DNA of 24,178 nucleotides from an uncultured Campylobacter sp. (GTDB lineage Bacteria; Campylobacterota; Campylobacteria; Campylobacterales; Campylobacteraceae), in assembly GCF_937997595.1 (NCBI RefSeq), contig NZ_CALKTS010000141.1:1-24178 (forward strand), written 5' to 3'. Position 1 is the first letter of the stretch, and each line of letters starts with the position of its first letter. The notes below the pieces were generated by a model. The model saw only the letters and a program-made list of their open reading frames with translations. It was not told the DNA's origin and ran no database searches. Shown here piece after piece: positions 1 to 7,620 of this stretch. A program made the position numbers and the translations under genes.

Positions 1-55
1 AGACCCCGACATTGCCGAAGAATTGGGAGCTTTTGTAGAAGCTGCTCTATCGGAA
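1..55. repeat. Terminal redundancy, left copy
   Basis: Bases 1-55 are identical to bases 24124-24178. An exact repeat at the two contig ends is the usual sign of a circular molecule that was opened during assembly. The gene that starts at 24074 continues in frame through the join, which supports this. The length of 55 matches a common assembler k-mer, so the repeat itself is probably not biological. Confidence 0.95.
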
Positions 56-100
56 GATGATGCGAAGGAAGCGATACAGGAACAAGGCGATGAAAAATAA
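1..100 (+). CDS. 3' part of junction-spanning small acidic protein
   Basis: This is the end of the 49-residue protein that begins at 24074; the first complete codon in this copy is at position 2 and the stop TAA is at 98-100. The protein is strongly acidic (many Asp and Glu, few basic residues) and has no recognised domain. Its end overlaps the start of the primase gene (ATG at 90) by 11 bp in another frame, so the two are probably translationally coupled. An acidic peptide between SSB and an ArdC/primase could be a DNA mimic or an accessory factor, but that is speculation. Confidence 0.7.
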   Translation, partial: DPDIAEELGAFVEAALSEDDAKEAIQEQGDEK

Positions 101-2276
101 AGACTGGATAAGGCAGACTGCGGATCATATTATCGACGCGCTGCAAAACGGAACCGCACCATGGATCAAGCCGTGGAAGGCCGAAGAGTTACAAAATACG
201 CTTCCATACAATCCGGTTACAGGAAAAAACTACAACGGGATCAATAGTATAAATTTAATGCTCGAAGGGCATAGTGACCCTAGGTGGCTAACGTATAAGC
301 AAGCCCAAAGTATAAATGCTCAAGTAAAACGAGGAGAAAAATCTACACTCATCCAGTATTGGCAATTTTCAGAGCTCGTAGATAGGCTTGATCAAAACGG
401 CAACCCCATTATAAACGATCGGGGTGAAGTGGAAAAGATAGAGGTAAAGCTCGAAAATCCTAAAGTGTTTTTTGCCAACGTCTTCAATGCCGAACAAATA
501 GCCAATATGCCAAAGCTCGAGATAAAACCCATAAGACAAAAATTTGAAATCATACAGGAAGCCGAAAAAATTTTAGCCGATTCCGGAGCAACGATTAGGC
601 ACTATGGTAATACGGCTTATTATTCGCCGAAGCTAGACGAGATAGTTTTGCCCAAAAAAGAGCAATTTATGAGCGAGGGCGCATACTATGCAACGGCCTT
701 GCACGAGCTCGGGCATTGGAGCGGACACGAAACTAGGTTAAATAGGGAACTAAATAATCCGTTTGGCTCAAAAGAATACGCCAAAGAAGAACTTAGAGCC
801 GAGATCGCCAGTTTCCTATTTAATGGTAAAATAGGGCTAGATTATGATCCGAAGCAGCATTTATCATATATCGATAGCTGGGTAAGCATTTTGCAGGATC
901 ATCCGAGTGAGATTTTGAAAGCAACGTCCGACGCCACGAAGATCGTAGATTTTTTACAGTCTTTATCTTTGGAGCAAAAGCAGCAAATAGACACCCGGCT
1001 TGATATCAAAAGCACGAAGGAGCTAGACATGGCTAAGCAAAAAACCTACTTATACGTTCCATTTTTGGAAAAGGATATTGCAAAAGACGCCGGAGCAAAA
1101 TGGGATAGGGAGGCCAAGATGTGGTATGCTCCAAAAGGAGCAGATTTAACTAAATTGTCTCCTTGGTTGAATGCGAAAGAAAATACTATAAGCAATGATA
1201 TGAGCGTTACTGCAGAATTTAAAAAAGCCCTCGAAGCGGCTGGACTTTTAATAGAAGGAGAGCCGATAATGGATGGAAAGCTACACCGCGTAAGCGTGCA
1301 AAACGATAGAGGGCAGCAAAAGAGCGGCGCCTACGTCGGATTTTTGAACGGCCATCCGGCCGGCCATATACAAAATTTTAAAACCGGCTATAAAGAGAAC
1401 TGGAAAAGCGCGTTTTCGGTAAATAACGCCAAAAAACAAGAAATAGACATAAAAAATGCCCTTGAGACCTCCAGGGTCTTAAGGCAAGAAAGAGAAACGG
1501 AACTTTCAAGCGCCTATGAAAAGACGGCTATAAAACTCCAAAATGAATATAACGGCGCCAAATGGGCCAATCCGCGACATAAATATTTACAAAATAAAGG
1601 TTTTGATAAAAATTTTTACCTTAAGCAGGACGAGCACGGAAATTTATTAGTACCTCTACGAGACATCGAGGGAAAATATTGGGCCACACAAAGAATTTTT
1701 GCCAATGGGGATAAAATGATAGGTGCCATGCGAACAAAAGAAGAAAAGGAGCAAGGCATAGAATACCCGGCAAAAAAGCATGGTAATTTCTTCCTGCTAG
1801 GAGCCAAAAGCCTAAATAACGTGCAAGAGGTTTTTCTTTGTGAGGGCTTTGCCACTGCTGCCAGCGTATATGAAGCAATGAAAAAACCAACTATTATGGG
1901 GGTTGATGCTGGAAATTTAGAGATTATTGTAACGTCGATCAAGGAAAAATATCCAAAGATGCAAATTATGATAGCTGCGGATAACGATATTAAAAGAGAA
2001 TTTGAAAATAAGCCCAACGTAGGTAAGAATACGGCTTTAGCCATTCAAAACAAACATAAAGACGTTTTGGTAGCGTTGCCGAATTTTAGTAACGAAGAGG
2101 CAAGGCGAGGACTTAGTGATTTTAACGATTTGATGAAGAGTCGCGGTCTAGAAGAGGTTAAAAAGCAAATAAAAGAACAAATTTCTAAAGAACTTCATCT
2201 AAAAAAGACTATGCGAAATGATAAAGAATTAAAGCAAGAAATTAAAGCGAATAAGGACATTTCAATATCATTATAA
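90..2276 (+). CDS. traC: ArdC-type antirestriction / TraC-like primase fusion
   Basis: The protein has 728 residues from the ATG at 90. That start is preferred over the ATG at 57 because it has an AGGAACAAGG ribosome site and begins with the usual ArdC sequence MKNKDWIRQ. In order it carries an ArdC-like N-terminal ssDNA-binding region (about 1-140), a zinc-peptidase region with HELGH (His205, Glu206, His209) and a possible third ligand Glu238, a DUF5710-like module (about 317-360, KTYLYVPF), the region typical of plasmid primases (PIMDGKLHRV), and a TOPRIM domain with EGFATAASV (Glu585) and AADND (Asp631, Asp633). ArdC proteins protect incoming DNA from restriction; TOPRIM primases prime the transferred strand. 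Both jobs fit establishment in the recipient. The gene follows ssb and the acidic peptide and precedes traG. Domain names are from memory of families; the primase activity is inferred. Confidence 0.88.
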   Translation: MKNKDWIRQTADHIIDALQNGTAPWIKPWKAEELQNTLPYNPVTGKNYNGINSINLMLEGHSDPRWLTYKQAQSINAQVKRGEKSTLIQYWQFSELVDRLDQNGNPIINDRGEVEKIEVKLENPKVFFANVFNAEQIANMPKLEIKPIRQKFEIIQEAEKILADSGATIRHYGNTAYYSPKLDEIVLPKKEQFMSEGAYYATALHELGHWSGHETRLNRELNNPFGSKEYAKEELRAEIASFLFNGKIGLDYDPKQHLSYIDSWVSILQDHPSEILKATSDATKIVDFLQSLSLEQKQQIDTRLDIKSTKELDMAKQKTYLYVPFLEKDIAKDAGAKWDREAKMWYAPKGADLTKLSPWLNAKENTISNDMSVTAEFKKALEAAGLLIEGEPIMDGKLHRVSVQNDRGQQKSGAYVGFLNGHPAGHIQNFKTGYKENWKSAFSVNNAKKQEIDIKNALETSRVLRQERETELSSAYEKTAIKLQNEYNGAKWANPRHKYLQNKGFDKNFYLKQDEHGNLLVPLRDIEGKYWATQRIFANGDKMIGAMRTKEEKEQGIEYPAKKHGNFFLLGAKSLNNVQEVFLCEGFATAASVYEAMKKPTIMGVDAGNLEIIVTSIKEKYPKMQIMIAADNDIKREFENKPNVGKNTALAIQNKHKDVLVALPNFSNEEARRGLSDFNDLMKSRGLEEVKKQIKEQISKELHLKKTMRNDKELKQEIKANKDISISL

Positions 2277-2288
2277 TATTATAATGAT
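2267..2288. promoter_or_regulatory. 22-bp perfect AT palindrome before traG
   Basis: Bases 2267-2288 form a perfect palindrome around the core CATTATAATATTATAATG, overlapping the stop of the primase gene. It contains ATAATATTA (2273-2281), one mismatch from the ATAACATTA box found before parA, fic and trbF, and a looser copy, ATAATATTG, lies at 2306-2314 just before traG. No G/C-rich stem or T tract follows, so a terminator is unlikely. It is probably an operator for traG. Confidence 0.5.
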
Positions 2289-2327
2289 GATATTTAAATG
2301 TTAAAATAATATTGGAAAGATATTGAA

Positions 2328-4151
2328 ATGAAAAAAGAAACTAATCAGTTTTTGGTGTTTATTTATGCCCTAATTAGCATTTTTATATGCTTTCTTATAT
2401 TAAGCATTATAGCAACACAATTTTTGGCATACAAATTTAATTATTCGCCAGCCTTAGGCGAAACTATGGCATACGGACTTTATTTTCCGTTTGCTTGGAT
2501 TACTTGGAGTTTTAAGTATTACAATTTTTACCCGGATCTTTTTAATAAACTATTTGCTTTAATGGCCTTTGGTGCGGCCATTAGCTTTCTAATGTTTGCA
2601 GTCATACGATTAACTTTTTTAAGAAAAGGCAAGCCAATAGAAGATCTACACGGCTCGGCTCACTGGGCAAATTTAGAAGAGATCAAACAAATGGGCATTT
2701 TAGAAAATAATAAAGGAGTATATATAGGAGGTTATAAACGAGACAAAGTCATAGAATATTTAAGACATAACGGCCCAGAACACATCATAGTTTTTGCTCC
2801 TACACGCAGCGGAAAGGGGGTGTGCATTATAGTGCCGACATTGCTTTCATGGGCTGACTCCGTAATTATCACAGATATCAAAAGAGAACTTTACAATCTA
2901 ACGGCGGCTTGGCGTAAAAAATATGCAAACAACGTCATATTAAAATTTGATCCGACATGTATAGACGGTAGTGCAACAAGATTCAATATACTAGAAGAAA
3001 TCAGATACCGAACCATATATGAAATCAAAGATGCACAAAATATAGCCATAAACATTGTCTACAAGGGAGAGACCCCTCCGAACGATCCTAAAACTGGTTC
3101 AGCCGACTATTTTAGAAATGAGGCTGCCGCTTTCCTCGCCGCATTCATACTTTTTACTTATTATCTAAGGCAAAGTAAAGGAAAGACAACTCCCGGCTTC
3201 AGCGATCTATATAAATTTTTAAATGATCCTGAAAACAGCCTGGATCTACTTTTGGGGGATATGTCGGAATGCGATTTTGATGATATAAATATCGATACGA
3301 AAGATTTTATATCAAGGGCTGCCGGTTCTATGAAAAGCAAAGCTTCTGAGGAATTAAGCGGTGTAAGAGGCACCGCCTCAGAGGTATTAAATTTATATGC
3401 AGATCCTATCATAGCACAAAACACTAATATGAGTGATTTTAAGATAGATGACCTGATGAATTACGATAAGCCGATAAGTCTTTACCTTGTATTGCCTACC
3501 GGCGATAAGAACCGCTTGAAGCCCCTATTTAATCTTATAATAAATCAAATTTTAAGAAAGCTAACCGACAAAGAACTTAAATTTAAAGACGGCCAACAGG
3601 TAGCAAGTTATAAACATAGATTACTCTTCTTGGGGGATGAGCTGCCTATTTTCGGCAAAATTTCTACTATAGAGGAAAATTTAGCTTATGCTGCGGGGTA
3701 TGGTATAAAATTTTTACTAAGCATACAGGACCTAAAACAGCTTTACGGGGCCTATGGAAGAGATGAAAGTATAATCTCAAATTGCAATGTAAGGATTGCA
3801 TTCGCGCCCAATCAATTAGAAACCGCCAAAGCATTATCGGAAATGAGTGGAACCACAACTATAATCAAAAAACAAATTACGGTATCTGGTAAAAGAACCT
3901 CTGTAATGTTGGGGAATGTAAGCGAAATATATCAAGAAGTGCAGCGTCCACTTATGACCCCAGATGAATGTATGCGAATCAAGCCTGCCAAAAAAGATAA
4001 AAAAGGCGATATCCTAGAAGCTGGAGATATGGTTATTTTTATAGCCGGTAATGCTCCTATCTACGGAAAGCAAATTTTGTATTTTCAAGACGAAGCATTT
4101 TTGCAGCGCACTAAGCTACCACCGGTAAATCCGGACAAAATTTTATTATAG
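2328..4151 (+). CDS. traG: Type IV coupling protein TraG (VirD4 family)
   Basis: This 607-residue inner-membrane ATPase links the relaxosome to the secretion channel and drives DNA export. Two N-terminal hydrophobic segments (about 10-35 and 70-95) anchor it. The Walker A motif is PTRSGKG (residues 158-164) and the Walker B acidic pair is LGDE (Asp437, Glu438). The sequence around DLHGSAHWA and TDIKRELYNLTA is typical of the TraG/VirD4 family. Its length is close to RP4 TraG (about 635). The start has a GGAAAGATATTGAA leader. The gene stands 51 bp after the primase gene, with a palindrome in between, and 9 bp before traL. Confidence 0.95.
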   Translation: MKKETNQFLVFIYALISIFICFLILSIIATQFLAYKFNYSPALGETMAYGLYFPFAWITWSFKYYNFYPDLFNKLFALMAFGAAISFLMFAVIRLTFLRKGKPIEDLHGSAHWANLEEIKQMGILENNKGVYIGGYKRDKVIEYLRHNGPEHIIVFAPTRSGKGVCIIVPTLLSWADSVIITDIKRELYNLTAAWRKKYANNVILKFDPTCIDGSATRFNILEEIRYRTIYEIKDAQNIAINIVYKGETPPNDPKTGSADYFRNEAAAFLAAFILFTYYLRQSKGKTTPGFSDLYKFLNDPENSLDLLLGDMSECDFDDINIDTKDFISRAAGSMKSKASEELSGVRGTASEVLNLYADPIIAQNTNMSDFKIDDLMNYDKPISLYLVLPTGDKNRLKPLFNLIINQILRKLTDKELKFKDGQQVASYKHRLLFLGDELPIFGKISTIEENLAYAAGYGIKFLLSIQDLKQLYGAYGRDESIISNCNVRIAFAPNQLETAKALSEMSGTTTIIKKQITVSGKRTSVMLGNVSEIYQEVQRPLMTPDECMRIKPAKKDKKGDILEAGDMVIFIAGNAPIYGKQILYFQDEAFLQRTKLPPVNPDKILL

Positions 4152-4160
4152 GAGAAAAAA

Positions 4161-4880
4161 ATGTCAAACATTCATTTCGTGCTAAATGGAAAGGGAGGGA
4201 TCGGTAAAAGTTTTATAAGCTCGCTTCTGGCGCAGTATTTACTCAGTAAAAAGCAAAGCGTAGTGGCTATTGATACGGATCCAAACAATACTACGCTCTA
4301 CAACATCAAAGCCCTAAAAGCCAAATTTTTGCAGCTGATCGATGATAACGGGAAACTAGATGTTAGGGTATTTGACAAAATCATAGAGCATATTTTTGAA
4401 AAAAAGAGCGATAACTATGTTATAGACAGTGGGGCTACGACATTTATACCACTAATAGATTACCTTAAAGAAAATGAGATAGTCGAATACTTGAAAAGTA
4501 ACAAAACGAATGTCTATATGCATGTTCCGATCGTAGGCGGACAAGCTCAAAGCGAAACAATTTCTGGGTTAGTGCAGCTAGTTAATATTTTTGAATGTGA
4601 TTTTATAGTATGGATAAACGAATATCATGGACCAATTTCCAACAATGGCTTAGAATTTGAAGAAGGCGAGCAATATAAAAGCATTAAAGAACACATTAAG
4701 GCCGTTATATATCTTAGCACCCTTAGCAAGGACACTTTCGGTAAGGACCTTTTGGAACTAACATCTAAGAATTTAACCTTTGACGAAGCAATGAGCGATA
4801 AGGATTTTTCCTTAATGAGCAAACAAAGGTTAAAAATTTATAGAGATAAGGCCTTTAAGCAATTAGAAATAATATTATAG
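4161..4880 (+). CDS. traL: ParA-like transfer ATPase TraL
   Basis: The 239-residue product is a P-loop ATPase of the ParA/MinD superfamily with a deviant Walker A GKGGIGKS (residues 10-17, signature Lys11) and a following IDTDPNN. It resembles RP4 TraL rather than a partition ParA: the start with VLNGKGGIGKS, VIDSGATTFIPL and the final MSKQRLKIYRDKAFKQLE match my memory of TraL along the whole length. RP4 TraL is encoded between traK and traM; its exact transfer role is unclear. Here it follows traG by 9 bp with an AGGAG site, and in place of traM comes a Fic module, with traF and traM only afterwards. Confidence 0.88.
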   Translation: MSNIHFVLNGKGGIGKSFISSLLAQYLLSKKQSVVAIDTDPNNTTLYNIKALKAKFLQLIDDNGKLDVRVFDKIIEHIFEKKSDNYVIDSGATTFIPLIDYLKENEIVEYLKSNKTNVYMHVPIVGGQAQSETISGLVQLVNIFECDFIVWINEYHGPISNNGLEFEEGEQYKSIKEHIKAVIYLSTLSKDTFGKDLLELTSKNLTFDEAMSDKDFSLMSKQRLKIYRDKAFKQLEIIL

Positions 4881-4933
4881 TAATGTGATTATAACATTAT
4901 AATAACATTACTATAAGCTTATTATAATGTTAT
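4875..4933. promoter_or_regulatory. Nested inverted repeats before the Fic module
   Basis: ATAACATTATAATAA (4891-4905) and its exact complement TTATTATAATGTTAT (4919-4933) form a 15-bp inverted repeat with a 13-bp spacer. A second repeat, TTATAGTAATG (4875-4885) against CATTACTATAA (4906-4916), is interleaved with it. ATAACATTA boxes lie at 4891 and 4902, 11 bp apart, and reversed at 4925. The array ends just before the TATAAT at 4939, so a bound protein would cover the -35 region and repress the toxin-antitoxin pair. The regulator is unknown; the ParG-like protein or the antitoxin are candidates. Confidence 0.6.
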
Positions 4934-4938
4934 TTCGG

Positions 4939-4944
4939 TATAAT
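4939..4944 (+). promoter_or_regulatory. -10 box of the Fic antitoxin-toxin promoter
   Basis: TATAAT at 4939-4944 lies 29 bp before the antitoxin ATG. No good -35 is present (AGCTTA at 17-bp spacing), as is common in Campylobacter sigma-70 promoters. The upstream sequence is the right arm of the inverted repeat. Confidence 0.55.
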
Positions 4945-4972
4945 GGCAATAAATCATTTAAAGGAGTAAAAC

Positions 4973-5194
4973 ATGCAAGAATATCCAGAGGTCTATAGTC
5001 TAGAAGAGAGCTTGGCGATACTTAAAAAATATAAAAGCGAGCTGACTAGGGAACAATATGAAAGCGTAAATTCTACAATCCGTGGCTTTGCTATCGAGGA
5101 CATGTATTTGAACGAAAGAGATATTAAAGATTTGGTCGCAATTCACAATGGAGCCGATGCGGAAGAGCTGATTAAGAGAGTTATCAATGAATGA
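4973..5194 (+). CDS. Fic antitoxin (VbhA-like)
   Basis: This 73-residue acidic protein directly precedes and overlaps the Fic gene, as antitoxins of FicTA/VbhTA modules do. It has a strong AAGGAG site (4961-4966). The C-terminal half (NSTIRGFAIEDM, then NERDIKDLVAIHNGADAEEL) resembles the VbhA antitoxin fold, in which an inhibitory helix carrying a Ser-x-x-x-Glu-Gly motif blocks the ATP site of Fic. At the matching place here the sequence is NSTIRG, so arginine stands where the inhibitory glutamate is expected. Either inhibition works differently or the motif is elsewhere. The role is called mostly from context, with moderate sequence support. Confidence 0.7.
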   Translation: MQEYPEVYSLEESLAILKKYKSELTREQYESVNSTIRGFAIEDMYLNERDIKDLVAIHNGADAEELIKRVINE

Positions 5195-5816
5195 TTTTGA
5201 TTTAAGACTGCTGGAGAGTAATAAGATCGGAGCAAAAACCCTTGATGAGCTATTCCGTAAAGAGCGAAGTATAGTTTCAAAAAGGGTTGAGCTTCTTAAA
5301 TTTATGCCTCCACGTGGCAATCTTGGATACGATCATTTAAAGGCTATACACTTTTTTCTATTTAGAGACGTCTATTCGTGGGCCGGTAAAGATAGAGCCG
5401 ATATGGGGATTTACGGCTTTTTCGGGAAAGAAGACTCATCTTTTTGTAGAGGAGAACTTATTCCTAAAGAGGCTGACAAAATTTTTACGAAGCTGAAGGA
5501 ACAAGACTTTTTTAAAAACGCCAAAGATATAAATGAGCTGGCAAAAAATATGGCAAATTTTATGTCCGATCTCAATGCTCTCCACCCATTCCGAGAGGGC
5601 AACGGCAGAACGCAGCGTTTCTTTTTGAGGGATCTGGCCAAGAATATTGGTTACAAGCTTGATCTAGACTTGATTACTAAAGAGAGAATGAGAGCGGCAT
5701 GTATAGACGCTATGAGTGGCAAGAATACTAAACTTGAGACGCTTATTAAGTCAAATCTTAGAGGATTTAGACAAAATTTAGATCTCGAACAAAGTAGGGG
5801 CCTGAGATTAAAGTAA
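5187..5816 (+). CDS. fic: Fic-domain toxin, probable AMP-transferase
   Basis: The 209-residue protein carries a complete Fic motif HPFREGNGRTQR (residues 133-144) with catalytic His133, a Glu in the metal-binding position, and both Arg for nucleotide binding. Upstream VYSWAGKDR and the GIYGFFGKEDSSFC stretch correspond to the beta-hairpin flap region that positions the target. Fic proteins of this small type transfer AMP to proteins; bacterial FicT toxins modify DNA gyrase and topoisomerase IV. No internal inhibitory helix is obvious, so it would need the partner antitoxin. The start overlaps the antitoxin stop by 8 bp (ATGAATGA), giving coupled translation. On a plasmid the pair should act as an addiction module; its place between traL and traF suggests insertion into the transfer operon. 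Confidence 0.92.
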   Translation: MNDFDLRLLESNKIGAKTLDELFRKERSIVSKRVELLKFMPPRGNLGYDHLKAIHFFLFRDVYSWAGKDRADMGIYGFFGKEDSSFCRGELIPKEADKIFTKLKEQDFFKNAKDINELAKNMANFMSDLNALHPFREGNGRTQRFFLRDLAKNIGYKLDLDLITKERMRAACIDAMSGKNTKLETLIKSNLRGFRQNLDLEQSRGLRLK

Positions 5817-6280
5817 TAACCCTTGCAATCATTGCAATTTTATTCGCCTTAAGCGCTATTTTTTACAAATTTGATTTAATAATAAATTATACTGAGTCGA
5901 TGCCAATTGGATTATATCGATTATACCAAGATAACAATTTTCAAAAAAATGACTTAGTAATACTCTATTCTAATATTACACATGGCTTCTTATTAAAAAA
6001 AATAGCTGCAACAGCCGGGGATTTGGTAAATACCAATAGGGAAGGCGTTCATATTAATGGTATTTCAATAAAAAATACTAAAGTATTCGAGTTTGGCAGT
6101 CACCAGGAAAGATTAAATTTTACACCAATGAATAGAATTTTAGAAAAAAATGAAATTTTTGTCGTAGGAGAACACCCAAAGAGCTTTGATAGCAGATATT
6201 TTGGAGCAATCGACATTAATAAAAGCCGGGTCAAAAAGATCAAACCCGTATTAATCTTTAAAGGCAGCAGCAATGGATAA
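5807..6280 (+). CDS. traF: TraF-like pilin peptidase/cyclase, AUU start proposed
   Basis: This is a signal-peptidase-fold serine protease of the TraF family, which cleaves and circularises the TrbC pilin. Read from ATT at 5807 it has 157 residues: MKVITLAIIAILFALSAIF as membrane anchor, then nucleophile Ser31 in ESMPIGLY, catalytic Lys64 in LLKKIAATAGD, and Asp128 in SFDSRYFG. The first ATG (5900) lies just after the serine codon, so a protein starting there would lack both anchor and nucleophile. Between the in-frame TAG (5795-5797) and Ser31 there is no ATG, GTG or TTG. ATT at 5807 has AGGGG six bases upstream and yields a textbook start. It overlaps the fic stop by 10 bp. A frameshift from fic or a damaged start codon are alternatives. 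Confidence 0.8.
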   Translation: MKVITLAIIAILFALSAIFYKFDLIINYTESMPIGLYRLYQDNNFQKNDLVILYSNITHGFLLKKIAATAGDLVNTNREGVHINGISIKNTKVFEFGSHQERLNFTPMNRILEKNEIFVVGEHPKSFDSRYFGAIDINKSRVKKIKPVLIFKGSSNG

Positions 6281-6671
6281 AAAAGAACTTATTGACGAAA
6301 TAGCCAAAAAACATCATATTATACTGGATGAAGCCGATCCGATTTTAGCTGTTGTCAGCGCAAACGAGATGATCTTTGACGAATATATTAATAAAGTCGA
6401 TAATCTATTTATCAAACATAAAGCGGACCTTGAAAGCTTTAAAATTAATATATCACGAGAGTTAAAAGAATACATTGAAACGAACAAAGAGATCCTGCGG
6501 ACCATTGCTGCGCAAAATCTTAAATTCTCAGAAAGCAAACAAGAAAAAATAGAACAACCAGAAGGCCCAAAAGAAGAAAAATACCAAATAAGCAAAAATC
6601 ATATCTTTATATTTATGATATCGCAGATTATTCTTCTACTTATGGGGCTTTTAGTTGGTGTCTTAATCTGA
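6273..6671 (+). CDS. traM: TraM-like transfer protein
   Basis: The 132-residue protein resembles RP4 TraM: the N-terminal stretch EIAKKHHIILDEADPILAV followed by SANEM matches that family's conserved start (HG...DDPIL...NE). The middle is a charged, probably coiled-coil region (about 40-105), and the C-terminus is a single membrane segment (about 111-131) ending at the last residue, so it is likely tail-anchored. In RP4, TraM belongs to the oriT-proximal leader operon with TraK and TraL and supports transfer; its mechanism is unclear. It overlaps traF by 8 bp and is the last gene of this rightward group, converging on the partition operon. Confidence 0.72.
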   Translation: MDKKELIDEIAKKHHIILDEADPILAVVSANEMIFDEYINKVDNLFIKHKADLESFKINISRELKEYIETNKEILRTIAAQNLKFSESKQEKIEQPEGPKEEKYQISKNHIFIFMISQIILLLMGLLVGVLI

Positions 6672-6683
6672 TAATCTAAAAAA

Positions 6684-6899
6684 TTACTTGCTAAAAATTT
6701 TAAACCTAATATATTGATTGACTCCCATACCTAAATCTTGAGCCTCCGTGCGCACCCTATCAAGCTCATCTTCTGTAAAATATATCTGAAAAGTTTTATC
6801 TCTTTTTAGATTTTTCTTTCTCTGTGATGTTTCACCACGTGCAGAATCAACAAATTTTTCCTCCGGTGTTACATTACCGCTTGCTCTTTTAAAACCCAT
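6684..6899 (-). CDS. ParG-like ribbon-helix-helix DNA-binding protein
   Basis: The 71-residue protein has a basic flexible N-terminal half and a C-terminal ribbon-helix-helix fold: beta strand KTFQIYFT, helix EDELDRVRTEAQDLG, turn, helix VNQYIRFKIF. This size and layout match ParG, the centromere-binding partner of ParF in type Ib partition, where the N-terminal tail carries an arginine finger that stimulates the ATPase. It lies 29 bp downstream of the ParA-like gene in the same operon, with an AAAGGATAACTA ribosome site. Such proteins also repress their own operon and bind AT-rich repeats; the repeat array at 7621-7678 is the obvious target. Confidence 0.78.
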   Translation of the reverse strand: MGFKRASGNVTPEEKFVDSARGETSQRKKNLKRDKTFQIYFTEDELDRVRTEAQDLGMGVNQYIRFKIFSK

Positions 6900-6928
6900 T
6901 AGTTATCCTTTCTCATGATTTACGAATT

Positions 6929-7609
6929 TTAAAATCTTTTTTCTGCAGCACTTAATAATTCTGAATAAAATTCTTCGAAATCGGCTATTGCTTTATCACC
7001 ATTTTTACAAAACTCTTTCATGCTCTTTCCCTCTATGACGGCTTTTTTATATGCTTGGCGTTCGTAGATCACGCTATCCATTAACACCAAATCGCTTAAA
7101 TTTCTATCATTTTTAGCCTCGTCGATATATTCTCTTAGGCTTTGCAGCTCTTTAACTAAAAACGGATTAGGCGATACTCTATTTACCAACACCAAAGCAA
7201 GTAAATTTTCATTAAGCTCCCTTACTTCGCCATATATATCAAGCATATGGTCCAATACTCTCACATCATATTGAGAAGGTATAGTAGGAATAATGATAAT
7301 GTTGGAATTTAACATGGCTTTTCTCATTTCCTTACTATCTCTTCCTCCCGTATCGATCACTATAGCATCGAAATGATCTTGCATACGTTTTATTTCATCC
7401 CCCAAGCTTAAGCCGGTTTTAGATACGCTGCTAAAAAGTGGGCTTAGATTGCCCTGACTGCGCATATCTGAAAAAACCTCAGTCGATCTTTGTGGATCGG
7501 CATCGATCAATAAAACATTGTCGCCATCTTCGGCTAAGCGTGCGGCTAAATTTACAGCCAAAGTCGTTTTGCCGCTGCCGCCCTTTTCATTGACGATAGA
7601 GATTACCAT
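6929..7609 (-). CDS. parA: ParF/ParA-like partition ATPase
   Basis: This 226-residue protein is a small (type Ib) ParA without an N-terminal DNA-binding domain. It shows deviant Walker A KGGSGKTT (residues 9-16), the A' motif IDADPQRS, and Walker B-like VIDTGGRD. Such ATPases form patterns on the nucleoid and move plasmid copies apart with a ParG-like adaptor. The start is fixed by an AAAAGGATATTGT site in front of ATG 7609, and the gene leads an operon with the ribbon-helix-helix gene. A perfect 18-bp inverted repeat begins 12 bp upstream of the start codon. Confidence 0.92.
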   Translation of the reverse strand: MVISIVNEKGGSGKTTLAVNLAARLAEDGDNVLLIDADPQRSTEVFSDMRSQGNLSPLFSSVSKTGLSLGDEIKRMQDHFDAIVIDTGGRDSKEMRKAMLNSNIIIIPTIPSQYDVRVLDHMLDIYGEVRELNENLLALVLVNRVSPNPFLVKELQSLREYIDEAKNDRNLSDLVLMDSVIYERQAYKKAVIEGKSMKEFCKNGDKAIADFEEFYSELLSAAEKRF

Positions 7610-7620
7610 ACAATATCCTT

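Noticed and set aside
57..89. Upstream ATG at 57 as the start of the primase
   Set aside because: The added residues are unlike the family start and come from another frame of the acidic peptide gene; ATG 90 has a better ribosome site and matches the ArdC start.
1616..2044. Open frames on the minus strand inside the primase gene
   Set aside because: They lie opposite a well-supported gene, have no ribosome sites and resemble no family.
4161..4880. The first ParA-like gene as a second partition ATPase
   Set aside because: The whole-length similarity is to RP4 TraL, and it lies in the transfer operon without a centromere-binding partner.
5798..5900. A Fic-TraF fusion made by frameshifting
   Set aside because: No slippery sequence stands out in the short overlap, and a toxin fused to a membrane protease is implausible; kept only as an alternative to the AUU start.
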